Positions 47,491 through 58,345 of a DNA stretch of 64,000 bases are shown here, in pieces (position 1 is the first letter of the stretch; the number at the start of each line of letters is the position of its first letter). The stretch is from Cyclina sinensis (lineage: Eukaryota > Mollusca > Bivalvia > Venerida > Veneridae). The position numbers and the translations under genes were made by a program. The stretch lies in NCBI GenBank assembly GCA_012932295.1, contig JAAONU010000006.1:32328882-32392881 (forward strand). The letters are read 5' to 3'. The notes below the pieces were generated by a model. That model was not told where the DNA came from and searched no databases. It saw only the letters and a program-made list of their open reading frames with translations.

Positions 47491-50200
47491 GATAGATAGA
47501 TAGATAGATAGATAGCAACATGAAATAGTAAAACAACACACACATTTACAAAAATTATAACAAAATATGAAAACAATTTTGACAGTATAATATGCTGTAT
47601 ATATGAACTATGTCAGTACAAATCAATATCAAGAATAACGCGAAAAAAGAGATGGTAGTTCCCTTATGTCTATCGTGGTCCTTTGATATTGATGGTCTGC
47701 CATAGAGAGGCATGAATCATGAAAGAAAATAAATAAATAAAATAGCGACAATGAATACAGTGAAAAAAAAAATATTAATATAAGTGTGACTAGAATCATG
47801 TAATTGCTCGTTTCCTAACATTAAATAAACAAAAAAGAAAGACTTGTAAGAAACTAACAGAAATATCACAGGTTTAAAAAGGTAAGAATCTTAGTAAATC
47901 ATTAAATATGAGACTAAATGCAAGTATCAGTAGCACTAAAATTATTACACATCGTAAAATTCTAAAAAGTGATCTTTTACTGCCCTTTTGAATCTGGTAA
48001 AATATTTGTCTTAGTTATGGAGAAGGTATGTTCCATAACTTACAACCTAAGTAGGAAAATGACTTTAACTGGAGATCAAGTAACACCATGCCTATAAGTG
48101 ATCTTTATGCATTGCAAATCTGATATAATCTTATAAATGAATGAGACAAGTATCAGTAGAATATGTTCTTCTGAAACCAGACTGAAACATTCATATTGAT
48201 ATGAATCAACTTGGTCATAAACAACCCTATAAAAATTTTAGAGATAATACTAAGTATGGACACAGGGCGGTTATTGCCAACATCAGTTTTATCATTTTTT
48301 CTTAAAAAGGGGAACAACTCTTGCAGATTTTAAGTCCTTAGGAACCTACCCTTGAATTAACGACAAATTAATGACATGAATAAGACGACAGGCTATAATA
48401 GAAGCACTATCTCCAACAAACTTATAGGGAATACCATCAAAACCAGTAGATTTATTTACACTTATATTCGTCAGGTATTTTAAAATCTGATTCTCAGATA
48501 TAAGTGGAAATGAGAAATTATTAGGACTTGCACTTTTCTGTGAGTAAACATTTAAGACAAAATTAATTTCAAACCTGTGTAGAGACTGGTAGTTTATCAA
48601 CCAGTTTAGAAGCTACAGTAGCGTGAAAACATTATTTTTCTCTGATACTTTTTGCTTATCAAAACATATTTCTTCAGTATCACCAAATTTCAACCCTATG
48701 TTAGAACAAGATGATGACTTAGACTTATTTGAAGGCAGACCAAGATTCTTAAGTGCATTCCAAAGAGATTTGAAGTCTGACTTGTTTTCTTTTAATTAGC
48801 TTTAAAAAATCCTGTTTAGCTTTATCAAGTACTGTGATCTATTTCTTATTTATCTGCCAATTTTTTTCAAAGTTTTCATTAGACATGAAAAAATTCATCA
48901 CGTTCTTTAATAGTCTGGAGAGTTTCTTGTGTAATCCAGGGCTCAGTACGCTGCTTAATTCTAACCTGCTTAACTATACTATTTACAGATGACAAAAATA
49001 TGGAATCCCAAGCATCTAAAACATTGTCACACAACATTACTGAACTCTAGTCTTCATTTAGTAAGGTACTCACAAAATCATCTCTATTATAATTTTTCAT
49101 AGAACGTATTTTGATTGTTTTATGTACACCAATAAAACTTTTACTCAATTTTCTAGTACAGTATGCCATTAAATGATCCACTTATACATGTATTTATCAC
49201 ACCAGACTGTGTAATATTGTCACTGTCAGAAACTAATATGAGATCAATTACTATGGATATCAAATAACCTATTCTTATAAAATCAGTAATTAATTGTTTA
49301 AAATGAAACATATCCATAAAAGTTCTCAGAGTAGTGGCTAAAGTACACTTTTTATTACACTTAGACAAATCAGTGTTAAAGTCACCTAAAACTATAATTT
49401 CCATAGAAGTAAAATGTATAGTTTTGAACAAACAGTTTTTAAAACATTGTTAAAGCTTGTCTGTTTAGGAGGTCGATAAACAGTTCTGCACAAGACTGGC
49501 TTCGTCTTCGGGAGTGAGAGTTCAAACCAGATCATCATGTAAGAGATTAACTTTTGAATTGAATGCTAAATCCCTTCGTATGCAGATGCACACACCACCG
49601 CCATGCCTATTCCTGTCTTTGCGTAAGATCTTAAAACTTTCAATATAAACCTCGGCGTCAAAGATGGAATCGTCTATCCAAGTTTCAGAAATACCGATAC
49701 AGGCTGCTCTGGTCTTACGAGCTAATAAACGAATGTCATCCAGTTTCGGTAGAAGACTCCTAACATCAAGATGAATAAAATGAACCCCGTGTCTGTTGAA
49801 TACTTTATATTCTAATGAGAATTCATTTGTCGAGACCGGACCGGGCCAAGGCTGAACGTCCCCACACAGAGGAATAAGAATAATATGATGTCCTCTGCTC
49901 CTTTATTATATTCATGCAGTTAGTAACATAGTAATCGTAGAATAACAGATGACTATAGGACACAGTTGTTGTATTGTCTGACAATATGGTACAATTTGGC
50001 AATATGTAATGTTCTGAGAATTGTTGAAGCGGGTGGCTGGGATACCGATACACTTCTCCGATAAAAACACTCTGTAACGTATCAGATATTAAGTCAACAT
50101 TTAAATGATTTTCATTGACTCCATGTTTCACCCTTTTACACTCACTAGTCACAAAAATACAGTTTCAGTATGAAAAAAAATACGTAATTTTTTTTCCCGG
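47491..50200 (-). mobile_element. CR1-like LINE relic with (GATA)n tail
   Basis: A minus-strand element whose 3' end is a CTAT microsatellite (47491-47515, GATA on the plus strand). It contains a 2A-like N-terminal motif, the full endonuclease domain, the start of the reverse transcriptase and the C-terminal end, with the catalytic palm missing. Copies A and C of the host block lack it. The 5' border is approximate (50150-50225), and I found no clean target duplication. Confidence 0.75.
47945..50152 (-). pseudogene. CR1-like LINE ORF2 remnant
   Basis: Reading on the minus strand, the motif GDVQPWPGP (49863-49837) precedes HLDVRSLLPKLDDIRLLARK, ACIGISETWIDDSIF (catalytic Glu in SETW) and RKDRNRHGGGVCICIRRDLA. 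After a frameshift near 49520 come FELSLPKTKPVLCRTVYRPP and IIVLGDFNTDLSK, followed by IDLILVSDSDNITQSGVI and, frameshifted, SDHLMAY. The region 48720-48350 carries the pre-RT linker and ISVNKSTGFDGIPYKFV. PKDLKSARVVPLFKK follows, but the FADD palm is deleted. A C-terminal segment (48190-47945) includes RFAMHKDHL. Several frameshifts and stops show it is dead. Confidence 0.8.
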
Positions 50201-50373
50201 AAGTAAACAAAAATGCCTCTTTATGTCAGAAACATCCATTTCTTACAAAAGCTTACATGAGTGATTCTGGTAGAGTTTCTCTCCATATCTTTATGCATTA
50301 TTAAATATTTTATCGTCAAAGCGTGGAAAACAGTATAATAACTCAATCATAAGAAAGACAAATAGCACATTTA

Positions 50374-50754
50374 GTGGAAATCATGGCAGTGAACTGTACA
50401 ACATATTCAAACTCGATTTCAGGCATATTATATTTCGACACAATTCTCATTCTTCCAATACTTTCAAAATGTATTTTCAGATTTGGACATTATTTGTACA
50501 CAATCATGCAATATAGAAAAAATGCGACCTGTCAGCTTCCTCGATTTCCCGTTCACTTTTACTTCAACTTCGTGAAGATTTTTAAGTGTACACATTCTTC
50601 ACATGGCGTAAGAGTGTTTAGAATGTTAACTCCTGAAATACTCTCTCAAGGTCAATGCAGCAGGATGTGTATAAACAATGGTACATGTTGTTAGTATGAA
50701 ATACAATGCTTTAAACTGTGTTCGAATTAGAACTTATACATAATATATGGGTTG
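50374..50754 (+). pseudogene. Decayed cysteine-rich block, copy B
   Basis: A 106-codon frame from 50374 ends SQGQCSRMCINNGTCC at a TAG (50692-50694). Beyond the stop the same frame reads YEIQCFKLCSN. Together the Cys pattern is C-x3-C-x6-CC-x4-C-x3-C allowing for one lost codon, resembling small disulfide-rich or PAN/EGF-like segments. The equivalent DNA in copies A and C keeps parts of this pattern but with other lesions. No signal peptide is visible in this frame. It could be a dead exon or coincidence. Confidence 0.25.
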
Positions 50755-51689
50755 ATTCCAACATAATGCCAGTGGTATGTAAATGTGTGAGCTACAATAT
50801 CATGGATTGCCCTGTCAAGATAAAGATGACCAGGAACTCAACATTTTAGGTGTATCCATGGATGCATTGTTTGTCCTTATGTGGGATGGTCTTCTTCTCA
50901 TCTGCCTCTCTTTATTTTTATCTGTATGTCTTGTCCGTATCGCAAAAATTATAAGAGCTGCAGAATTTGTCAAAACATTTATGGAAGATCTTAACTTATG
51001 CATCTGCAGTTTCCGGTGTCCATTTCTATGAATTGAATGTGCTGAAGTAATACTCCATTTTTTCAGTCTCATTACAATGCTGAAGACAAATGTATGTTGG
51101 TCTTCTTTCTTTGCCGGAAATTGGCATGCAATATACTTTCAAAACAATCATACAAACTGTTAAATGTAGTGACATTTTTTTCGCGTTGGTGACAAAGTCG
51201 ATGATCTTACCAAATCATTTTACATTTCCTTTTTGCAGAATTCAATTTCCTTTGCACGCCTACCTACAATATTTCTCCTATGAAAGGATCACATACGTTA
51301 TAAACTTTAATTTCCCCTTCTGTCTCTTCTTTGAAAAGAGAAACCCAAGGCAAACTTATCTTACTTATTGTCGTTAAATTGTCGTGAAAACCAAAAAGTT
51401 GGAGTTTAAATGATGATGTCACTGTTTTGCCAGTCTACAAATTGCAACTGAGCAGGAATAGGAGACATATTTATTTCAAGAGACAGATAATTAAACTTCC
51501 TCCTGCTACACTTTGTAATGGTTGTACCAGAATACAGTAGAATATTCAATATCAAAATGTCTAGACATTTGTGTTCTTTCCTCTCATCAAAGTCATTTTG
51601 ACTTTTTCCCAGTTTTGACCATGTAAAATGAATGCAAGTCATCTCTAACGGATAAGAAGATTTTCAATGATAAAGTTTTACATACATGG

Positions 51690-52060
51690 TGCCCTCACCC
51701 GGGCACGGCCAAGTTTGAACACCAGGTATATAGTTTGAACAAAACTAATAGAGGTCTACTAGACAATGCAATCTATATATTTCCTAAGCTATAAGGCATA
51801 GGGTTTCATACAAGTTTCATACAAGAAGATTCGTAAGTTTTTCCTGCACAACTCAATGTAAAACAAGTGACATTGGGGGCAGGACCATTAATGATTCTAT
51901 GAGCATGAATTAAACAATCTTAATAGAGGATCTATTGTTGATACTCCCTACGTCTAAGCCCTGGGGTTTTTCGATTCAGACAAGACATTTTTAAAACAAA
52001 TCTGTATATAAGTTAATTTAAAAACAAATGACCCCTGCACTGTTCCATTAAAATTTTAAA
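51690..52060 (-). repeat. Two inverted units of the ~166-bp satellite
   Basis: AGGTCTACTAGACAATG, GTTTCATACAAGAAGATTCG and GACCCCTGCACTG are reverse complements of the 41720-43130 units. They occupy the matching location of copy B but in the opposite orientation. Confidence 0.7.
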
Positions 52061-53299
52061 AATCCTAGTTGAGAGCCTAAAGATGAACTTGTACACAAAA
52101 TATAGGCCTTGTGACTTTAAATAAAAATATTTTCAAATGAATTCTTGTCAGACGCCATAGCAGGGAAAGTTCTTGATGAAACTATTTTTTTTAAACAAGG
52201 TAGAGCTTAATGCAAAAACAATTCCTGTCAAGTTTAATCAATTTTATGCTAGTGGTGTGTGAGCAGGTGTTGTTTGAAGTGAAAATGGAAGACGGCCGAT
52301 GGAGGTGAGCTAAAAACGCGTTATCAGCACTTTAGAAATCAAGACAGGTAAAAAGAAAGATGAACAATTCATTTGACGCTGTTCTTGCCTATGACTAGAT
52401 GTGGTTCTGATAATAGTTTCACCCGAAACCGCTAAACACGTGACAGATCATTCCCACACTCAGACAATGGACACTTTCCAATATTTGAAACTTACATAAG
52501 TTATGTTACCTCTGGTAAGACCGCAACGATCAAGCTAAATCGTTGAACAATAAAGAATCGCAAAAATAAAACACGTAGACTAATGATATTCTGTGATTGT
52601 GAGTAGACAACTGGTTGAATAAATGTTCGCTTGCTTAGTTCTGTATGAACACTCCCCATCGAGTTGTTTACCTAACCATTAATATCAAGAGCCCGTTGAA
52701 GAGCATCAAGCATTTTCCCTCGATCAATAAATAGTTACTATCAAACGATTTCGCCGTGTTGACATTTTTACAGCGAAACAATACTTAGCACAGAAGGTTA
52801 CAGAAAATGTATTTAATCAAAGGAACCTCCGGGAACATATGGAAATACATAAACTTTCACCCTTGTCCATTTAAACCGATTAGACTGTAGATACTCTAAC
52901 GATTATATTATCGGACTTTGTGAAACGAACGCATGCCTGTCAATGTTCGGCACACGGTGGCAAAAGTTTTTCATATTTCGGATCGCTAATAGGACGTGTA
53001 TTATAAGTTAATCCCTGCAAGGATTTGTCACCGGTCTCTTGCATATTCCCACCTATGCCAAGACATAAGTGAAACCAGATGATTTTCAAAACTTTACGGG
53101 CGACCATTACAAAGATGAAATAAGTATTACTTACACTGAAGGAATCTAAAGCCGTGTGAACACGCACGTTTCAACTAAAATTTAATGCACTCATTCATGT
53201 GAACACGAATATAAACACAAAATCGAAAAGAAGCAGCTGCAGTACGTTCCTGTTCTGAATTATATAAATTCGTATGATTTCCCGGAACTCTAAAATGAC

Positions 53300-54150
53300 A
53301 GCTTAGCTTGTAGGTTTTAAATGTACACCCTTCCTATTTATAAAATTGTGGCAAAAAGTGTAGTGCACAATAATCGTCACTTTGCACTTTTTGATTACAG
53401 AGTTATTACCCTTTGTTGATTTTTCTTTCTTAATTTTTGTCTGGAGCATAACTGTTACACTATAAAAGCTATCAATCTTCACGTGGATGTACCTTATAAC
53501 AAAAATTCCGTGCATAAGAACCGTTGCTCTGCCCTTCATATTTTAGAGTTTGTGTCCTTCGTTAATTTTCATACTTAAATCTTTGTCCGGAACATAACCT
53601 AAATACTGTAAGAGGTATCACCATAAAACTTCATAAGTTGACAGAACTTATGAACAAAAATTGCAGTGCAAAAGAACCGTCACTCTGCAATTCAGTTTTT
53701 GCAGATTTTTCATACATTAATTTTTCTCCAGAGCGTAACTCAAATACTATAAGAAATATCAACATAATTCTTCAAAGGTGGATAGATCTTAAGAGGGAAA
53801 AGTGTAGTGCTTTAGATCAGTAACTTCCATTGTGTATTTTTTTAGTTATTGCCCTATGTTAATTTTCATATCATATTTCTGTCTGCCGCGTTATTAAAGG
53901 GCTTTTACAGATATCAACATTAAACTTTATAGGTGAATAGATCTCATTGTAGAAAAGTGCAGTACATAGAAACCTGAACTCATTTTTGTGCATGTTTGTG
54001 CAATAGAGAGATACGGTTCTTGTACACTGCACATTTTGTCAATGAGATCAACTATGAAGTTTCATGCTGATACCTCTTTATAGTCTGAGTTTTGTGTTGG
54101 ACAAAAGAACAAGTTATGAAAATTAACAAAGACAATAACAACTTGTTCTT
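53300..54150 (+). repeat. ~150-bp tandem repeat with an inverted last unit
   Basis: About five units recur every ~147-156 bp, with GTGCATAAGAACCGTTGCTC, TTAATTTTCATACTTAAAT and GTCCGGAACATAACC (near 53363, 53510, 53664, 53805, 53961). At 54000-54150 the same unit appears reverse-complemented (GGTTCTTGTACACTGCAC, ATGAAAATTAACAAAG), making a hairpin-like end. Confidence 0.85.
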
Positions 54151-54373
54151 TTGTCGAAGAATATTCTTAAAAGAATTATTATTAATAATAAGTGATGTTA
54201 GAATGTAAATACATTTTAAGTTCGAAAACATTTCAATCCAATAAATTTCATGGACATCTTATAATGCAAAATATCAATACTTCACAAAATACTTGTTTGA
54301 AGACTGTATCAGAAAGAATGTAGCATAGACCTGACATGTATATGTCACAAAATAAATTCAAATATATATTCAA

Positions 54374-54640
54374 ACCATCTCCGTGGCCTGGTGGTTAAGG
54401 CGTCCGCTTACGAAGCGGGAAGTCGAAGGTTTTAGGATCCCGTCTGATGCGGCCCGTTGGTGAGCCGCCAGCTAGTTAGAGAATGGTTACCGATTGCTGG
54501 TCCGCCTGGCGCCTTTTACATAGGATAAGGAATCGGGCAGTAAATTTGTACACTAATACAGGTGTCTCATGAGACCGGGAAGCAGGCCATTTCAGTAGTG
54601 AAACTATCACATGTATAAACAAGCACTTTACCTTTTCTCT
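54374..54640 (+). mobile_element. tRNA-derived SINE (Arg-like head)
   Basis: It begins CCGTGGCCTGGTGGTTAAGG (box A), followed by an anticodon-arm-like GTCCGCTTACGAAGCGGG with ACG in the loop (arginine type). A degraded box B, AGGTTTTAGGATCCC, comes next. The body continues with GGTGAGCCGCCAGC and ATTGCTGGTCCGCCTGGCGC, far more GC-rich than its surroundings. The 3' end is uncertain. It is a SINE rather than a working tRNA gene because box B and the acceptor stem are poor. Confidence 0.7.
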
Positions 54641-55579
54641 TTCACATGTGCAGTTGACCTTTTCTAGAGTTAATTTGATTATGTGATGTTCGAAATTGAA
54701 TACGTGGATCTTTACAATGTTCAGTTTCCAAGTTAAAACACGATTGTCATTTACCTTCAAGTTGATTAATGCTGAAATTGATATTGAGTTTTACACATTT
54801 TGTCAATACTTGTCGTACACAGAACACTGTCTTATACATCTTTATGTGGTTTTGCATTGGCATTTTTTGTGCATGTTACACTTATTCAAAATATCAATTT
54901 GATAGTCATATTTTAGGAGGATATTTGTCAAATGAAACATATTTTTGAAGACAGGTTCAAAAGGAATTACAATACTAACCGCGTGAATATCGTCTTTTAA
55001 AAGTGTTCTCAGTTGTAGAATTCCTATAAGATTTAGAAGTTCATTAAAACATTTCGTTGCAACAGACATACACTCCTTTAACTATTTCTTAAAGTCGGCA
55101 TTTAGCCCCTAGAGCTTTGCTCCGCAACATGAAACAAGCTTAAATTGTCAATTTTCTTCTGTCAGTCCACACTTTGGTTATACTTTTCAGAACATGTTTC
55201 AATAAAAGAGGCTTTAAAAGATTTTCAAACATAAGGGGAAAAAATCAGTTTGTTTTCATAAGATATTTTCTGTAAAAAAGCCTTGACATGTTGGCATTTT
55301 GAAAAAGCAGATAAAATACTCTTCTAACTTACTTTTGTACCAAGTAATGGAGTAAAGTCAAAGCTGAAAGATCAAGGTCGCGTTTACCTGTCAAATGTAC
55401 AAGTTTTGATTATAGAATTTGTCAGGGCCATAAGTTCTCCGTGCATTGAATGATTTTAATATCTATCCAAATATATGTCATCTTCCTGCTTATTTACCTT
55501 CTTGCTATGTTATAACTTCCTATAACATCATACCATCAAATGCAATAACATCGTAAGCAGTATTTTTGTTTATTTCAAC

Positions 55580-56740
55580 TGTACATGATTTCACACCACT
55601 GCCAGACAAGAATTTTACAATGACACCTTTTACTGACAAAGCCTTCAGTACTGTGACCAAGCGGTGACGTATTTGTCACTTCTGTGACAAGCTCTTGTCA
55701 TTTCATTTCATCCAGGCAACTATTATAATAAATATGCACGTCATTAAATTATTAATAAATGTCTTAAAAATGTTTTATATTTTACCCCAGGGTATAACTT
55801 ATCCATTTGAAATCGTGTTAAGCTGAACTGATTTTTACAAATTCTATTCGGATATTAATTGTTTTCATATTAAGCAAGAATATTATAAATGCCTGACACT
55901 AGGTTACCACGGATAGGTATTTTTTTACTTTAAGCCAACACATAATATCATGCTGAAGCAAATCTAATTATAATAAATAGTTTCCAAGAATTTAATTGAA
56001 AATTATATCTCGGCAAACTATATAAGGATAGAAAGGTCATGCTCTGTAAGAGTGTCATCTTCGCTAGCCAAGGGTTACGATCCGCCCCCCTCCTCTTCAC
56101 CCTTGGCGGATATAGTCAATATTTTGTATTTCGCGGGTTGCGCCGCCTATCGGATTTCCACGGTTATTCCCCTCAATATGATGTCATCGATAGCCAATCA
56201 GCGCAAGTCTTGTAAAACCACTTTGTCGAAAGCAAAAATGGCTGCGCCCAGTAAAATAAATATGACTACGATTGAAGCGGATATTTGCCGACAATTTTTA
56301 TGTGGAATGTATCCTAACACTTGTATTAGATGACTAAGCAAAGAAAACGTCTCAGTAATTATGGTTCTTCTGTGCTTAGGTGGCAATGTTTCGTGACACA
56401 AACAGCAATAATTGCTACATGCGGCCATGTTTACATTTTGTCTCCCCTTGCGTGATAGTTGCGTGATCGTTTGTAATCGGCGATTTGATTGGACGCAGCT
56501 ACCTATAGCTGCAGCCAATGAAAAATACCGCCGCGGAGATAGAAAATATTGGCTATATCCGCCAAGGGTGAAGAGGAGGGGGGCGAATCGTAACCCTTGG
56601 CTAGCGAAGATGTAAGAGTGTATACACTGACAATATCTATTGGGCAATGGTTGATATTTAAATAGTTTTAAGAAAGATATTGTTTCTAGATTATCGAAAG
56701 GTAAGTGTCAAACGTATTTTTTGTTCTATACACTTCATTA
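55580..56740 (+). repeat. Tandem-duplicated block E, copy 3
   Basis: TTCAACTGTACATGATTTCA, GACAAAGCCTTCAGT and GTGACAAGCTCTTGT match 23785-23930. Later parts match 19690-20050 and 23970-24330. The copy is split by the MITE at 56056-56612. Confidence 0.7.
56056..56612 (+). mobile_element. 557-bp long-TIR MITE with 9-bp target duplication
   Basis: Inverted ends of about 70 bp start CATCTTCGCTAGCCAAGGGT and differ at only a few positions. TAAGAGTGT flanks both sides (56047-56055 and 56613-56621). The uninterrupted site is visible in the two sister blocks as TAAGTCTGT (~20031) and TAAGACTGT (~24309), which proves the insertion and its 9-bp duplication. A 9-bp duplication with long TIRs fits Mutator-like elements. 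No transposase is encoded, and reading frames across it (for example 56198-56647 minus) are incidental. Confidence 0.9.
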
Positions 56741-56818
56741 CACGCAGCCCTGGAAGCGGCGTGTATATTGGAATGCAGTAAGTAAAATTTCAATGGGGTG
56801 ACGTAACTCCTTTATACA

Positions 56819-57311
56819 GAATACCGTTAGGGCCATCGTGGTAAGAAGCTTTAATCCAGAGGGCGACAATGCGATAGTGCGATAATGCGATGGCGACAGC
56901 GCGATAATGCGATGAGGACAATGCGATGGCGACAATGCGATAACGCGATAGTGCGATGGCGACAATGCGATAGTCATATCGTATTGTCGCCATCGCACTA
57001 TCGCGTTATCGCATTGTCGCCGTCGCATTATCGCAATATCGCCATCGCACTTTCGCGTTATCGCATTGTCGCAATCGCACTATAGCGTTATCGCATTGTC
57101 GCCATCGCACTATCACATTGTCGCCATCGCAATATCGCGTTATCGCATTGTCGCCATCGCACTTTTCCGTTATCGCATTGTCGCCATCGCATTATCGCGT
57201 TATCGCATTGTCGCCATCGCATTATCGCACTGTCGCCGTCGCATTATCGCAATATCGCATTGTCGCCCTCTGGATTATAACGTCTTACCACGATGGCCTC
57301 TAACGGTATTC
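56819..57311. mobile_element. GC-rich palindromic fold-back element, unit 1
   Basis: Inverted ends start GAATACCGTTAG, then GCCATCGTGGTAAGA and AATCCAGAGGGCGACAATG. They surround tandem octamers of the GCGATNNN type alternating with GACAAT hexamers. The palindrome centre is near 56976 (GATAGTCATATCGTA); the left arm is ~155 bp and the right arm ~335 bp. Open frames rich in SPSHYRVIAL on both strands come from the repeat. The strong CpG content contrasts with the AT-rich flanks. Confidence 0.8.
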
Positions 57312-57410
57312 CGTATTATAAGCCATCCATTTTATGTTTCTGCAATTGTTTTTATTTCGTATAAAATCGCCTTGTGTTGATACAAAAAAAAGATGTGCGC
57401 ATGTGTACCG

Positions 57411-57802
57411 GAAGGCGATAGTCGACAATGCGATAGTGCGATAACGCGACAATGCGATAGTACGATAACACGACAATGCGATAGTGCGATGGCGACAGTG
57501 CGACAATGCGATGGCGACAATGCGATAGTGCGATGGCGACAGTGCGATAATGCGATGACGACAGTACGATAATGCGAAGACTCAATAGTGCGATGGTGAC
57601 AATGCGATGGCGACGATGCGATGGCGACAGTACGATATGACTATCGCATTGTCGCAATCGCACTATCGCGTTATTGCATTGTCGCCATCGCATTATCGCA
57701 TTGTCGCCATCGCATTATCGCACTGTCGCCATCGCATTATCGCACTATCGCATTGTCGCCCTCTGGATTATAACGTCTAACCACGATGGCTCTAACGGTA
57801 TA
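57411..57802. mobile_element. GC-rich palindromic fold-back element, unit 2 (inverted)
   Basis: The same octamer structure lies in reverse orientation. Its centre TACGATATGACTATC (~57637) is the exact reverse complement of that of unit 1. The right end repeats CCCTCTGGATTATAACGTCT and CCACGATGG and TAACGGTATACC. The left end (57411) lacks this terminal segment, so the copy is truncated there. Confidence 0.75.
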
Positions 57803-58345
57803 CCGTACCTTTAAGACTGTTCACAGTGTGTTCTTGGTAACAAGCGGTCTTTTGTTTTGAGATCGCGAACCAGTCTAAATTTTACGGAAATAGTCGATGA
57901 CTACGATGTTATTACTTTTTCTAAGGACGCGACAGTGTAATTGACCAATCACACATGTAGTTTCAAGCATGGGAACGAATCAATTTTTTTTCCTAAATTA
58001 TTTTGTCCATACGTGAACTGCAAAACAATAAGCAAATTTATATTTTAGAATTATAGAAGTAGGAAAATAAAAGAAAAATTATCATCCTTTGATTAGGTCA
58101 ATGATTTCGGTTTAATTCCACTCCCTTAATAAAAAAAGCATAATGTGACAGCAGCCAATTTCCGTACAGAGGAAATTATGCCCAAAGACTTGGCGTAGAA
58201 TAATCTTTTTTAGCATTAAACATCAACAAATGTCAGCCATATACAAAATTAGACTGCAAAAAGATAAGATTTGGTTAACCACCGAACATTTAATCCAACA
58301 TTACTAATTATCGCAACCCCCACTCCATTTGGCGGCGTTCAAACA
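57803..58345. other. Unassigned insert beside the fold-back pair
   Basis: Block E homology stops near 56744 and resumes near 58350, so this segment and the fold-back units arrived as inserted DNA or are unique to this copy. No gene or recognised repeat was seen in it. Confidence 0.4.

Larger units (their letters stand above)
44900..53200 (+). repeat. Tandem-duplicated block, copy B (interrupted)
   Basis: Same anchor order as copy A, interrupted by a small MITE at ~47190 and the CR1-like LINE (47491 to ~50200). Homology to copy C resumes near 50240 (CTTACAAAAGC vs ~61005) after stopping near 47490 (ATGGTAAGACAAAG vs ~60980). Sequence between anchors is non-coding as far as I can see. Confidence 0.75.

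Noticed and set aside
50783..51072. 82-codon plus and 85-codon minus frames in block B
   Set aside because: The frames are not conserved in the paralogous copies at 34.5, 21.3 and 61.4 kb. The hydrophobic stretch in the plus frame alone is not sufficient.
54374..54450. tRNA-Arg(ACG) gene
   Set aside because: Box B is degraded and no matching acceptor stem is seen; the GC-rich body that follows is typical of a SINE.
56198..56647. 149-codon minus frame
   Set aside because: It runs through the TIRs of a MITE and into flanking DNA, so it is incidental.
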